Positions 1 through 9,435 are shown, counted from the first letter of the stretch. The stretch: 64,000 bases of DNA from Burkholderia sp. 9120 (GCF_000745015.1 NZ_JQNA01000002.1:1240001-1304000), one strand, 5' to 3'. Numbers and translations are program-made. The notes: a model not told the origin generated them from the letters alone.

Positions 1-1868
1 TTCAGCATGCCTTGCATGCCGCGGCTTTCCAGCTGGAACACCGCGACCGTATTCGCTTTCTTCAGGATCGAGAACGACGGCGCGTCGTCCAGCGGCACCT
101 GCGCGAGCGACCAGTCCTGCTTCGACGGATCGAGACGGCGGATATAGCGCTCGGCCCAGTCGAGAATCGTCAGCGTGGTCAGACCCAAAAAGTCGAACTT
201 CACGAGGCCGACGGCTTCGACGTCGTCTTTGTCGTACTGGCTCACGACGCCGCTTTCGTCGCCCTGCGTGTACAGCGGACAGAAATCGGTCAGCTTGCCG
301 GGGGCGATCAGCACGCCGCCCGCGTGCATACCGACGTTACGCGTGAGGCCTTCCACGCGCTGCGCGAGTTCGAGCAACTGATGCACTTCGTCTTCGTTGT
401 CGAAGCGCTCCTGCAACAGCGGCTCTTCCTTCATCGCGTCGGCAATCGTGACGTGCTTGCCCGGCTTGAACGGAATCAGTTTGGCGATGCCGTCCGTGAA
501 CATGTAGCCGAGATCGAGCACCCGCCCGATGTCGCGCACCGCCGCCTTCGCCGCCATCGTGCCGAACGTGGCGATTTGCGACACCGCGTCCGCACCGTAC
601 TTTTCCTTCACGTACTGGATCACGCGATCGCGGCCGTGCTGACAGAAGTCGATGTCGAAGTCGGGCATGGAGACCCGTTCCGGATTCAGGAAACGTTCGA
701 ACAGCAGGTTGTAGCGCAGCGGATCGAGGTCGGTCACGCCGAGCGCGTAAGCGACCAGCGAACCCGCGCCCGAACCCCGGCCGGGGCCAACCGGCACGCC
801 GTTGTTCTTCGCCCAGTTGATAAAGTCCGCCACGATCAGGAAGTAGCCCGGAAAGCCCATCTTGATGATCGTGCCGCACTCGAATTCGAGGCGCGCGTAA
901 TACGTTGCGCGTTGCGCTTCGCGTTCGGCCTCGTCCGGGTACAACTGTTCGAGACGCTTCTCGAGCCCCTCTTTCGACAACTGCACCAGGTAGTCGTCAA
1001 GCGACATGCCGTCTGGCGTGGGGAACAGCGGCAGCTTCGGCTTGCCGAGTTCGAGTGTGAGATTGCAACGCTTGGCGATTTCGACCGTATTGGCGAGCGC
1101 CGACGGAATGTCCGCGAACAGTGCGGCCATTTCTTCCTGCGTGCGGAAAAACTGCTCGGACGTGAAGCGCTTCGAGCGGCGCGGATTCGCGAGAATGTCG
1201 CCTTCGGAAATACACACGCGCGCTTCGTGCGCGGTGAAATCGTCTTGCGTCATGAACTGCATGGGATGCGTGGCGACCACCGGCAACTTCAGCGCCGCGG
1301 CAAGCGCGACCGACTGCTGCACGTACTGCTCGCCGCCCGGCTGACCGCTCCGTTGCAACTCGATATAGAAGCCGCCCGGAAAGACCTTCGCCCAATGCAA
1401 TGCGTTGCGTTTGGCCGCTTCTTCGTTACCCGCCGCGAGCGCGAGGCCAATGTCGCCGTGCTGCGCACCGGACAACGCGAGCAAGCCTTCGCCCAGGCCG
1501 GATTCGAGCCAGCCAGCCTCGACTTCCGCGCGACCGCGATACTGATTGGTGAGCGACGCCTTGCTGAGCAACTCGCACAGATTCAGATAGCCGCGCCGGT
1601 CTTTGACCAGCAGCAGCAAACGGGAAGGCTTGTCGCGGTCGTCGGGATTGGTGATCCAGACGTCGCAGCCGGCAATGGGTTTGACCCCTTTGCCACGGGC
1701 TTCCTTGTAGAAACGGACGAGGCCGAACGCGTTACCGAGATCGGTGAGGGCGAGCGCGCCCTGACCGTCTTTGGCAGCGGCCTTGACGACGTCGTCAAGA
1801 CGCACGATGCCGTCGGCAATCGAGAATTCGGAGTGAACGCGGAGATGAACGAAGCGGGGATCTGACAT
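1..1868 (-). CDS. dnaE: DNA polymerase III subunit alpha, N-terminal part (3' end outside window)
   Basis: Catalytic subunit of the replicative polymerase. About 622 codons are present out of the roughly 1,160 usual for DnaE; the C-terminal part lies beyond base 1. The protein opens with MSDPRFVHLRVHSEFS, matching the N-terminal PHP domain of E. coli DnaE. The polymerase motif PDFDIDF, carrying the two catalytic aspartates, is encoded near base 680, and GPGRGSGAGSLVAYALG lies just before it. The start is the ATG at 1868, the only one that gives the conserved N terminus. The gene is divergent from trhO, and the 473-bp gap between them holds a 10-bp tandem repeat and a perfect palindrome. Family identity is certain. 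Confidence 0.98.
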   Translation of the reverse strand, partial: MSDPRFVHLRVHSEFSIADGIVRLDDVVKAAAKDGQGALALTDLGNAFGLVRFYKEARGKGVKPIAGCDVWITNPDDRDKPSRLLLLVKDRRGYLNLCELLSKASLTNQYRGRAEVEAGWLESGLGEGLLALSGAQHGDIGLALAAGNEEAAKRNALHWAKVFPGGFYIELQRSGQPGGEQYVQQSVALAAALKLPVVATHPMQFMTQDDFTAHEARVCISEGDILANPRRSKRFTSEQFFRTQEEMAALFADIPSALANTVEIAKRCNLTLELGKPKLPLFPTPDGMSLDDYLVQLSKEGLEKRLEQLYPDEAEREAQRATYYARLEFECGTIIKMGFPGYFLIVADFINWAKNNGVPVGPGRGSGAGSLVAYALGVTDLDPLRYNLLFERFLNPERVSMPDFDIDFCQHGRDRVIQYVKEKYGADAVSQIATFGTMAAKAAVRDIGRVLDLGYMFTDGIAKLIPFKPGKHVTIADAMKEEPLLQERFDNEDEVHQLLELAQRVEGLTRNVGMHAGGVLIAPGKLTDFCPLYTQGDESGVVSQYDKDDVEAVGLVKFDFLGLTTLTILDWAERYIRRLDPSKQDWSLAQVPLDDAPSFSILKKANTVAVFQLESRGMQGML

Positions 1869-2040
1869 GGGCGACATTGTAACTCCACCCTCCGGGAGTT
1901 TTCAGGCCAAAACCGCGCGTTGGCCGTTCGGCTTAGGACACGAACGCGGCAGCCTTTATGCACTGGCGCTCCGCGCTATTTTTGACAATTGCGACGGTCA
2001 CGTGAGAGCGACGCCGCTCGCCCGCGGCGTCAAAAAAACC

Positions 2041-2095
2041 TTGCGCGAATTCGCGTGAATTCGCGTGAATTCGCGTGAATCCGCGTGAATTCGCC
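2041..2095. repeat. 10-bp tandem repeat between dnaE and trhO
   Basis: The unit TCGCGTGAAT occurs three times exactly (2051-2080), followed by CCGCGTGAAT and preceded by TTGCGCGAAT, so about five units at one helical turn each. The first junction makes the self-complementary dodecamer CGCGAATTCGCG (2044-2055). It lies in the 473-bp gap between two divergent genes (1869-2341), which has no gene I can support. Function unknown; it could be a phased protein-binding array or a simple slippage tract. Confidence 0.85.
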
Positions 2096-2141
2096 CCGCC
2101 GTTGTTGACAACCGGCCGCAACGCGCCACGAGATCACGGAC

Positions 2142-2161
2142 GATTTGCGCTAGCGCAAATC
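2142..2161. promoter_or_regulatory. 20-bp perfect palindrome upstream of trhO
   Basis: GATTTGCGCTAGCGCAAATC reads identically on both strands. It has no spacer and no following T-run, so it looks like a dimer-binding operator rather than a terminator. It sits about 180 bp before trhO and 274 bp before dnaE on the other strand. No regulator is identifiable from the sequence. Confidence 0.5.
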
Positions 2162-2341
2162 CCTGGCCATTCGGCCGAGTCGGGGAAAGTGCCGGGTTGA
2201 GGGATAATACGGGTTTCGCCCTATTCGACGTGGCCGCGCCAAACGAGGTCCAAACGGAGGCCAAACGTGAGCGCCCAACCGCGGGCAGCCTCACTCGCTC
2301 CGTTCTCCGCGCCGCCGGCCACCTCTTACCGCTGAACACAC

Positions 2342-3205
2342 ATGAGTATCGTCAACCTCTCCGCGTACCATTTCGCGACCATCGAAGACACCGCCGCGTG
2401 GCGCCCGTTCGTCACCGATCGCTGCAACGCGCTCGGCCTGCGCGGCACCGTGCTGCTCGCGCCGGAAGGCATCAACCTGTTCGTCGCCGGCACGCGTGAG
2501 ACGACCGACGCGTTCATCGACTACATCCGTCACGACGCGCTGTTCGAAGGCAAGTTCGCCACGCTGCAATTCAAGGAAAGCCTGTCCGACAAGCAGCCGT
2601 TCACGCGCATGCTGGTCAAGCTCAAGCGCGAAATCATCACCATGAAGAAGCCGGCGATCCGCCCGGAACTCGGCCGTGCGCCGTTCGTCGACGCGCCCAC
2701 GCTGAAACACTGGCTGGACCGCGGTCACGACGACCAGGGGCGCCCGGTCGTGATGCTCGACACGCGCAACGCGTTCGAAGTCGACGTCGGCACCTTCGAG
2801 AACGCGCTCGACTACCGCATTTCGAAATTCAGCGAATTTCCCGAGGTGATCGAGCAGAACCGCGCCGACCTCGAAGGCAAGACCGTCGTGTCGTTCTGCA
2901 CCGGCGGGATTCGCTGCGAGAAGGCCGCGATCCACATGAAGGAAGTCGGCATCGAGAACGTGTATCAGCTCGAAGGCGGCATCCTGAAGTATTTCGAGGA
3001 AGTGGGCGGTGCGCATTATCAAGGCGACTGCTTCGTGTTCGATTACCGCACCGCGTTGAATCCGCAACTGGAACCCACGTCGACCGTGCAGTGCTTCGGC
3101 TGTCGCGCGGTGGTGCCGCCCGAGGCGCAGCAGTCGCCGCTGTACGTGGCGGGCAAGACGTGCCCCGCTTGCCATCCGGACGGCAAGGCCGCGCACGCGG
3201 CGTAA
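2342..3205 (+). CDS. trhO: tRNA uridine(34) hydroxylase TrhO (rhodanese family, YceA type)
   Basis: 287 residues, normal for the family. TrhO makes 5-hydroxyuridine at wobble position 34 of some tRNAs in an oxygen-dependent reaction. An N-terminal acylphosphatase-like half ([14 protein letters not shown]) is followed by a rhodanese domain with the active-site loop [10 protein letters not shown], whose first Cys is the catalytic one. The C terminus carries a Cys-rich segment (CFGCR ... CPACHPDG) that could bind a metal. The ATG at 2342 gives the conserved start [11 protein letters not shown]. gluQ follows 37 bp downstream on the same strand; both enzymes act on tRNA position 34, so a shared transcript is plausible. 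Confidence 0.93.
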   Translation: MSIVNLSAYHFATIEDTAAWRPFVTDRCNALGLRGTVLLAPEGINLFVAGTRETTDAFIDYIRHDALFEGKFATLQFKESLSDKQPFTRMLVKLKREIITMKKPAIRPELGRAPFVDAPTLKHWLDRGHDDQGRPVVMLDTRNAFEVDVGTFENALDYRISKFSEFPEVIEQNRADLEGKTVVSFCTGGIRCEKAAIHMKEVGIENVYQLEGGILKYFEEVGGAHYQGDCFVFDYRTALNPQLEPTSTVQCFGCRAVVPPEAQQSPLYVAGKTCPACHPDGKAAHAA

Positions 3206-3242
3206 TGCGGGCGGACATGCCGGCGGTGCGGATCACCCAGCC

Positions 3243-4142
3243 ATGACCTATCGCGGGCGCTTCGCGCCATCGCCTACCGGGCCGTTGCATTTCGGCTCCC
3301 TGGTCAGCGCGCTCGCCAGTTGGCTCGACGCACGCGCGCATCGCGGCGCTTGGCTGGTTCGCATCGAAGATATCGACGGTCCGCGCACCGTGCCGGGCGC
3401 CGCCGAGAGCATTCTCTCGACGCTCGAACGTTTCGGCATGCACGCGGACGAGCCGCCGGTCTGGCAAAGCCGTCGCATGCCGCGCTACCTGCAGGCGCTG
3501 GAACAGTTGAAGTCCACCGGACTGATCTATCCGTGCGGCTGCACGCGCAAGGAGATCGCCGACTCGCTGCTGCACGCACATGCGCGCAATACGACTCTCG
3601 CTTATCCCGGCACTTGCCGCACCGGCCTGCATGGCAAGCCGGCGCGCGCGTGGCGCCTGCGCGTGCCCGACGGCGATGCGGCCGTCATCACCTTCCAGGA
3701 CCGCTGGCAGGGTCCGCAGACGCAGAACCTGGCCACTGAAGTCGGCGATTTCGTGCTGCGGCGCGCGGACGATCAATGGGCGTATCAACTGGCCGTGGTG
3801 GTTGACGATGCCGACGACAACATCACGCATATTGTCCGCGGCGCGGATCTGATGGATTCGACGGCGCGGCAGATTTATCTGCAGCGCTGTCTTGGCGCGC
3901 CGACGCCGCACTATTTGCACGTGCCCGTGGTCACGAACGAACACGGCGAAAAACTCAGCAAGCAGAACGGCGCGACCGCGCTCGATGACGACCAGCCGCT
4001 CGACGCGCTGAACGCCGCGGCGCGGCATCTCGGCCTCGACCTCGGCCTGACGACGAACGGCCAAAAACCGGCAGCAACGCTGGAATGCTTCTACGCGGCC
4101 GCCACGGCAGCATGGGCCAAGCGAATGGGAATAAGCGAGTGA
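3243..4142 (+). CDS. gluQ: glutamyl-Q tRNA(Asp) synthetase (GluQRS)
   Basis: 299 residues, the length of the truncated GluRS paralogue that lacks the anticodon-binding domain. It attaches glutamate to the queuosine at position 34 of tRNA-Asp. The HIGH-like motif lies in [14 protein letters not shown] at the N terminus, and the KMSKS-like motif is KLSKQNGA near residue 240. A zinc-binding set is visible as YPCGCTRKE followed by YPGTC. Downstream, 248 bp separate it from the convergent rhlE; that gap holds no gene and no clear terminator. Confidence 0.94.
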   Translation: MTYRGRFAPSPTGPLHFGSLVSALASWLDARAHRGAWLVRIEDIDGPRTVPGAAESILSTLERFGMHADEPPVWQSRRMPRYLQALEQLKSTGLIYPCGCTRKEIADSLLHAHARNTTLAYPGTCRTGLHGKPARAWRLRVPDGDAAVITFQDRWQGPQTQNLATEVGDFVLRRADDQWAYQLAVVVDDADDNITHIVRGADLMDSTARQIYLQRCLGAPTPHYLHVPVVTNEHGEKLSKQNGATALDDDQPLDALNAAARHLGLDLGLTTNGQKPAATLECFYAAATAAWAKRMGISE

Positions 4143-4390
4143 ATGCGGGCGGGAGTTTCTGCCTGGCGACCGGACCGAGAGCCCAGTAGAACCGAACCCG
4201 AGCGGCGCCAAACGAAGCAGAAAGCGAAGAAAAAAGAAGAAAAGCGCGAAGCAAAAAACAAAGGGCGATTTACAGAGAAACCGCCGCGATGACCAACCTG
4301 TCCGGCCTAAAACTATCGGCTGCCGCCCCGCTCGGGGCATAGGGCGCAGCGCCGATCAACCTGCAAAGACCACCATCCGCATCCGCGCGA

Positions 4391-5899
4391 TCAGGAAGAC
4401 GGAGTAGTCGACTTCCGCGGCATCCCAAACCCACCCAGCAACGCCGCCAAAGGCTGCTTGGAACCGGACTTCTGCGGCGCGGCAGCGGAAGAAGCCGCAG
4501 CCTCTTCGACCTTGCGAACCGAAGCCGGCGACGGCTCATAAGGCTTGAGAAAGAAATCGTCCACCGGCTGCGCGCGATGATGATGCGGCCGATCGAACGA
4601 ACCCGACGACGCCGGACCCGAACGCCGGCGAGCACCGCGCTCATCACGGCCTTCGCGACCCTCACGGCCTTCGCCGCGGCTTTCGCTGCGCTCACGGCGC
4701 GGCGCGCGCTCTTCATGATGATGACGCACAGGCGTATTCACCGTCAGATGCTGCACGTCCAGCGGACGCTTGATCAGCTTCTCGATATCGGCGAGTTGCT
4801 TGCGCTCGTTCGGGCTGCACAGCGACAACGCGTCGCCCGACGCACCCGCGCGGCCGGTACGGCCGATCCGGTGCACATAGTCTTCCGCATTGAACGGCAG
4901 ATCGAAGTTGATCACCGCCGGCAGTTCGGCGATATCCAGACCGCGCGCGGCGACGTCGGTCGCCACCAGCGCTTCGATCTCGCCGCGCTTGAACGCGTCG
5001 AGTGCCTGCATCCGCTCGTTCTGCGTACGGTCGCCGTGAATCGCGGTCGCGACCACGCCGTCGCGCTCCAGACTGCGCGCAAGGCGGCTTGCGCCGATCT
5101 TGCTGTTACAGAACACGATCACCTGCTTGAGGCTGCGTTCGCGAATCAGTTGCACGACCGCGCCGGTCTTATCGCCTTCCGCGACTTCGTAGACGATCTG
5201 CGTCACGTTGGTCGCGGTGGAATTGCTGCGCGCGACTTCGATAGTCTGCGGGTCGCGCAGATACGTGGCGGCCAGTTTCTTGATTTCGCCCGAGAAGGTG
5301 GCCGAGAACAGCAGCGTCTGACGTTCCTTCGGCAGCAAATTCAGAATGCGCTGCAAATCCGGCAGGAAGCCCATGTCGAGCATGCGGTCGGCTTCGTCGA
5401 GCACCAGAATCTGCACCTGGCCGAGATTGGCGGTTTTCTGTTGCACGTGGTCGAGCAAGCGGCCCGGCGTGGCGATCAGAATTTCGACGCCGCGGCGCAA
5501 TGCTTCGGACTGCGGGTTCATATCGACACCGCCGAACACCACCGTGCTGCGCAGCGCCGTGTGCTTCGCGTACGACTGCACGTTCGCGGCGACCTGGTCG
5601 GCCAGTTCGCGGGTCGGCGTGAGAATCAGCGCGCGCACCGGATGGCGGGCCGGCGAAGCACTCGTGCTCGCCTGCGGCAGCAGCCGCTGGATGATCGGCA
5701 GCGAGAAGCTCGCGGTCTTGCCGGTGCCGGTTTGCGCGGCGCCCATCATGTCACGGCCGGCCAGCACGACGGGAATCGCCTGCTCCTGGATCGGCGTAGG
5801 CGTGGTGTAGCCCGATTCTTTGACGGCTTTCAGGATATCGGGCGCGAGGCCGAATTGATCAAAAGTCGCAGTGCTGGGCGTGACGGCTGTGTCGGACAT
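4391..5899 (-). CDS. rhlE: DEAD-box RNA helicase, RhlE type
   Basis: 502 residues. The helicase motifs appear in order: Q motif (FDQFGL ... PTPIQEQAIP), Walker A AQTGTGKT, PTRELADQ, TPGRLLD, DEAD (VLDEADRML), SAT (FSATFS), and HRIGRTGRAG. A basic, Glu/Arg-rich low-complexity tail (about residues 400-460) includes RGEGREGREGRDERG and is typical of RhlE proteins, which act in ribosome assembly and RNA turnover. The start MSDTAVTPS at 5899 was preferred over an upstream extension of about 95 residues because it is where family similarity begins and it is preceded by a purine-rich GCGAAAG. A possible attenuator sits upstream at 6019-6059. Confidence 0.92.
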   Translation of the reverse strand: MSDTAVTPSTATFDQFGLAPDILKAVKESGYTTPTPIQEQAIPVVLAGRDMMGAAQTGTGKTASFSLPIIQRLLPQASTSASPARHPVRALILTPTRELADQVAANVQSYAKHTALRSTVVFGGVDMNPQSEALRRGVEILIATPGRLLDHVQQKTANLGQVQILVLDEADRMLDMGFLPDLQRILNLLPKERQTLLFSATFSGEIKKLAATYLRDPQTIEVARSNSTATNVTQIVYEVAEGDKTGAVVQLIRERSLKQVIVFCNSKIGASRLARSLERDGVVATAIHGDRTQNERMQALDAFKRGEIEALVATDVAARGLDIAELPAVINFDLPFNAEDYVHRIGRTGRAGASGDALSLCSPNERKQLADIEKLIKRPLDVQHLTVNTPVRHHHEERAPRRERSESRGEGREGREGRDERGARRRSGPASSGSFDRPHHHRAQPVDDFFLKPYEPSPASVRKVEEAAASSAAAPQKSGSKQPLAALLGGFGMPRKSTTPSS

Positions 5900-6018
5900 G
5901 GTGGCTTTCGCTAATAAATGCGCTTGGCGCGTGCGCGCGGCAGCGGTCGGAACCGCAGAGGGCATTGTGATGAAGGCGGAGCCACGGCGTTCCGCACGGG
6001 ACCCGTTGGTATTGCAGG

Positions 6019-6059
6019 AAAAAATGCGGCCGGCTCCGGCCGGCGGAAACACCCGCCGG
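6019..6059 (-). terminator. Terminator-like hairpin with overlapping alternative hairpin upstream of rhlE
   Basis: Read on the minus strand, the arms at 6036-6042 and 6027-6033 (CGGCCGG/CCGGCCG, two-base centre) form a GC hairpin. This is followed, after a short CGCA link, by six T (plus-strand A-run 6019-6024). Just before it in transcript order, CCGGCGG and CCGCCGG (6053-6059 and 6040-6046) form a second hairpin sharing bases 6040-6042. It lies about 260 bp after the aldehyde dehydrogenase stop and 120 bp before rhlE, so it may end the first unit or attenuate the second. The rest of 5900-6302 shows no gene. Confidence 0.5.
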
Positions 6060-6302
6060 AAAGGCCGGTATTGTAGCACTTCAGCAAAAACACTCATGGC
6101 GCATCTGCCGGCTTTCTGCTTACGCCGGCGAAAGCCGCACCGCCGCTCGCTGTCCGCGGACCGGCAATGCGGTGCGAATTTCAGCAAACACCAGCCAAAC
6201 CCGGCAAAACACCGCCGCGCCTCGCTGGCGAGCGTAGTGCGCGCAGGCGACAGTTCCGTGACAGCCTGCGCTCACTGGGGGCTAACCACCATTTACCCGC
6301 GC

Positions 6303-7739
6303 TTACCAGGTTTCGCGCATCACCATCAGGCGCAATTCGGTCATGTCCTCGATCGCGTAGCGCACGCCTTCGCGTCCCAGCCCGGAATCCTTCACGCCGC
6401 CGTACGGCATGTTGTCGACCCGGAACGACGGCACGTCGTTGATCACCACGCCGCCCACGTCGAGTTCGTCCCACGCGCGGTGCGCATTCGCGAGCGAATC
6501 CGTGAAGATACCGGCTTGCAGGCCGAAGTCGCTGTCGTTGACGGTGGCGAGCGCCGCGCCGAAGTCGTCGAAACGCTCGAGGATCGCCACCGGCCCGAAC
6601 GCTTCCTTGCGATACAGGTCGCTATCGCGCTTCACGCCTTCGAGCAGCGTAGCCTCGAACATCGCGCCCTCCACCTTGCCGCCGGCGACGATCTTCGCGC
6701 CCGCCTGCACCGCGCTGTCCATCCAGCCGGCGAGGCGTCTGGATTCCGATTCGGAGATCATCGGGCCCACAAAAGTCTTTTCGTCCTTCGGATCGCCCAT
6801 GATCAGCGACTTCGTCTTCGCGATCAGTTTCTCGCGCAGCGCGTCGTAGAGGCTTGCATGCACCAGAATCCGCTGCACGCCGATACAGCTCTGCCCCGAC
6901 TGATAGAACGCGCCGAACGCCAGCCGGTCCACCACGTAGTCGAGCTTGCCGCCCTGATCGCCGTCGACGATCGCGGCCGCGTTGCCGCCCAACTCCAGAA
7001 TCACCTTCTTCTTGCCGGCCTTTTTCTTCAGATCCCAACCCACCGCCGGCGAGCCGGTGAAGGACAGCAGCTTGAAACGTTCGTCGGTGGTGAACAGATC
7101 CGCGCCGTCGCGATGCGCCGGCAGAATCGAAAACGCGCCTTTCGGCAGATCGGTTTCCGCCAGAATCTCGCCCATGATCAACGCGCCGACCGGCGTGCGG
7201 CTCGCCGGCTTCAGCACGAACGGTACGCCCGCCGCGATCGCCGGCGCCACCTTGTGCGCGGTCAGATTCAGCGGGAAATTGAACGGCGAGATAAACGAAC
7301 ACGGCCCGATCGGCACGCGCTTCACATAGCCGTGAAAGCCCTTGGCACGCGGCGCAATCTCCAGATTGATGATCTCGCCGTCGATCCGCACCGATTCCTC
7401 CGCGGCCACCTTGAACGTGTCGATCAGCCGCGTGACCTCGCCCCGCGAGTCGTTGATCGGCTTGCCGGCTTCGATGCACAGCGCCAGCGCCAGTTCGTCG
7501 TAACGCTCGCGAAAACGCTTCACACAATGTTCGAGCACCGCCTGGCGCTTGAACGGCGGGAAGGCGCGCATGGCCGGCATCGCCGCGACCGCATGGCCGA
7601 TCGCCTGGTCGATCGCGGCGACGTCGGCCATGGCCACACGGGTGGCCACTTCGCCGCTGAATTTGTCGGTGACTTCGAGATCGGTGTTGGCCGCCACGGC
7701 TTCGTTGGCGAGGTAGTACGGGTAAGTCTTGTTCAACAT
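6303..7739 (-). CDS. NAD(P)-dependent aldehyde dehydrogenase
   Basis: 478 residues, standard for the ALDH superfamily. It oxidises an aldehyde to its acid. The catalytic cysteine lies in QSGQSCIGVQR, the general-base glutamate in VILELGGNAA, and the cofactor loop is SFTGSPAVGW. The conserved EAFGPV segment is near residue 390. The start MLNKTYPYY has a good Shine-Dalgarno (CAGGAGAG). It follows the acetolactate-synthase-like gene by 43 bp on the same strand, so the two are probably co-transcribed and may handle successive steps on a 2-oxoacid or an aldehyde derived from it. The substrate cannot be told from sequence. Confidence 0.9.
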   Translation of the reverse strand: MLNKTYPYYLANEAVAANTDLEVTDKFSGEVATRVAMADVAAIDQAIGHAVAAMPAMRAFPPFKRQAVLEHCVKRFRERYDELALALCIEAGKPINDSRGEVTRLIDTFKVAAEESVRIDGEIINLEIAPRAKGFHGYVKRVPIGPCSFISPFNFPLNLTAHKVAPAIAAGVPFVLKPASRTPVGALIMGEILAETDLPKGAFSILPAHRDGADLFTTDERFKLLSFTGSPAVGWDLKKKAGKKKVILELGGNAAAIVDGDQGGKLDYVVDRLAFGAFYQSGQSCIGVQRILVHASLYDALREKLIAKTKSLIMGDPKDEKTFVGPMISESESRRLAGWMDSAVQAGAKIVAGGKVEGAMFEATLLEGVKRDSDLYRKEAFGPVAILERFDDFGAALATVNDSDFGLQAGIFTDSLANAHRAWDELDVGGVVINDVPSFRVDNMPYGGVKDSGLGREGVRYAIEDMTELRLMVMRETW

Positions 7740-7782
7740 GACACGCTCTCCTGGTTCCAATGCCTGACAGTGCTCACAGTGC

Positions 7783-9435
7783 TCACAGTTGCGCGCTCAA
7801 CCGCTTGATCTCGCGGTTCAACACGCGCTCGTTATCCGAATAGTCGATCGGCAGATCGATCACATGCACGCCCGGCGTGACGAAGCATTCGCGCAGCAAA
7901 GGCGCAAACTCCGCCGCCGATTCGATCCGGTGTCCCTTCGCCCCATAACTCTCCGCATAGGCCACGAAATCCGGATTCGCCAGCGTCATGCCGTAGTCCG
8001 GGAAATTCATGTTTTCCTGCTTCCAGCGGATCATGCCGAACGCGTCGTCGCGCAGAATCAGGACCACCAGATCGAGCTTCAGGCGCACCGCCGTTTCCAG
8101 TTCCTGCGAATTCATCATGAAGCCGCCGTCGCCGCACACGGCCATGACCTTGCGGTCCGGGTGCACGATCTTGGTGGCAATCGCGGACGGCAAGCCCGCG
8201 CCCATCGACGCCAGCGCGTTGTCGAGCAGCAGCGAATTCGGTTCGTGCGCGCGGTAATAGCGGGCGAACCAGATCTTGTACATGCCGTTATCCAGACACA
8301 CGATGCCGTCCACCGGCGCGGTCTCGTACACGTCGTTGACGATCCGCACCGGGTACATCGGGAAGCGGTCGTCGTGCTGGCCTTTGACCAGATGCGCCTC
8401 GAAGTGCTGCTTGATCTCCTTAAAGCGCGTGAAGTCCCAATGCTCCTGACGTTCCTTCAGACTTTCCTTCAGTTGCCACACCGCGTTGGCGATATCGCCG
8501 ACCACTTCGATCTGCGGGAAGTACACCGTATCCACTTCCGCGCCGAGAAAATTGACGTGAATCACCGTCTTTTCGCCCGCTTCGCCGCTGCGCATGAAGA
8601 ACGGCGGCTTCTCGATCACATCGTGACCGACATTGATGATGCAGTCGGCGTGATCGATCGCGCGGTGCACGAAATCGCCGTCGGACAAGGTCGCGTTGCC
8701 GAGCCACATGGGATGCGATTCGTCGATCACGCCCTTGCCCATCTGCGTCGTGAAGAACGGAATGCCGGTCTGGTCGACGAACTCGCGCAGCATCCTGGTG
8801 GTGGTTTTGCGATTGCCCCCCGCGCCGATCATCAGCAGCGGATGCTTCGCGCTCTTGATCGCCTCGACCGCGCGCGCCACCGCTTTTTCCTCGGCCACCG
8901 GACGGCGGCTGAAGCTCTTCGGGATCGGCTTGCCGTCGCCCTCTTCATGCGCGACGTCTTCGGGCAACTCGAGGTGAGTGGCGCCGGGCCGTTCTTCTTC
9001 CGCCTGCCGGACCGCCTCGCGCACCGCCGCCGGGATATTGCCGATCGAAACGATCTGCCGCGTGTACTTGGTGAGCGGCTCCATCATCCGCACCACGTCG
9101 ACGATCTGGAAATGGCCCTGCTTGCTCGACTTGATCGGCTTCTGGCCGGTGACCATCAGCATCGGCATGCCGCCGAGCTGCGCGTACGCGGCGGCGGTCA
9201 CGAAGTTGGTCGCGCCCGGGCCGAGCGTGGCCAGACAGACGCCCAGGCGGCCGGTGAGACGCCCGTAAGTGGCGGCCATGAAACCGGCCGCCTGTTCGTG
9301 ACGCGTGAGGATCAGACGGATTTTGGAGCGGCGCAGCGATTCGAGCAGATCGAGATTTTCTTCGCCGGGAATGCCGAACACGTACTCGACACCTTCGGCT
9401 TCCAGCGATTTGACGAACAGGTCCGATGCTTTCAT
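7783..9435 (-). CDS. Thiamine-diphosphate enzyme, acetolactate synthase large-subunit-like
   Basis: 550 residues with the three-domain ThDP fold. The N-terminal pyrimidine-binding domain shows EGVEYVFGIPGEENLDLL and the catalytic glutamate in RHEQAAGFMA. The C-terminal pyrophosphate-binding domain shows GDGGFMMNSQELETA. No regulatory small subunit gene is adjacent, which fits a catabolic or stand-alone enzyme better than the biosynthetic IlvBN type; other ThDP decarboxylases of the superfamily are possible. The start MKASDLFVKSL at 9435 is preceded by GAGACCCTCC. It is the first gene of the pair with the aldehyde dehydrogenase. Confidence 0.85.
   Translation of the reverse strand: MKASDLFVKSLEAEGVEYVFGIPGEENLDLLESLRRSKIRLILTRHEQAAGFMAATYGRLTGRLGVCLATLGPGATNFVTAAAYAQLGGMPMLMVTGQKPIKSSKQGHFQIVDVVRMMEPLTKYTRQIVSIGNIPAAVREAVRQAEEERPGATHLELPEDVAHEEGDGKPIPKSFSRRPVAEEKAVARAVEAIKSAKHPLLMIGAGGNRKTTTRMLREFVDQTGIPFFTTQMGKGVIDESHPMWLGNATLSDGDFVHRAIDHADCIINVGHDVIEKPPFFMRSGEAGEKTVIHVNFLGAEVDTVYFPQIEVVGDIANAVWQLKESLKERQEHWDFTRFKEIKQHFEAHLVKGQHDDRFPMYPVRIVNDVYETAPVDGIVCLDNGMYKIWFARYYRAHEPNSLLLDNALASMGAGLPSAIATKIVHPDRKVMAVCGDGGFMMNSQELETAVRLKLDLVVLILRDDAFGMIRWKQENMNFPDYGMTLANPDFVAYAESYGAKGHRIESAAEFAPLLRECFVTPGVHVIDLPIDYSDNERVLNREIKRLSAQL

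Noticed and set aside
12..1865. Long plus-strand open frame of 617 codons
   Set aside because: It is antisense to dnaE and Arg/His-rich, the usual shadow in high-GC coding DNA; the minus strand gives an unmistakable polymerase.
2041..2095. CRISPR-like array
   Set aside because: Units of 10 bp are contiguous with no spacers, and no cas genes are present.
4577..5914. Plus-strand open frame opposite rhlE
   Set aside because: Arg/His/Gln-rich composition without motifs; the minus strand encodes all DEAD-box motifs.
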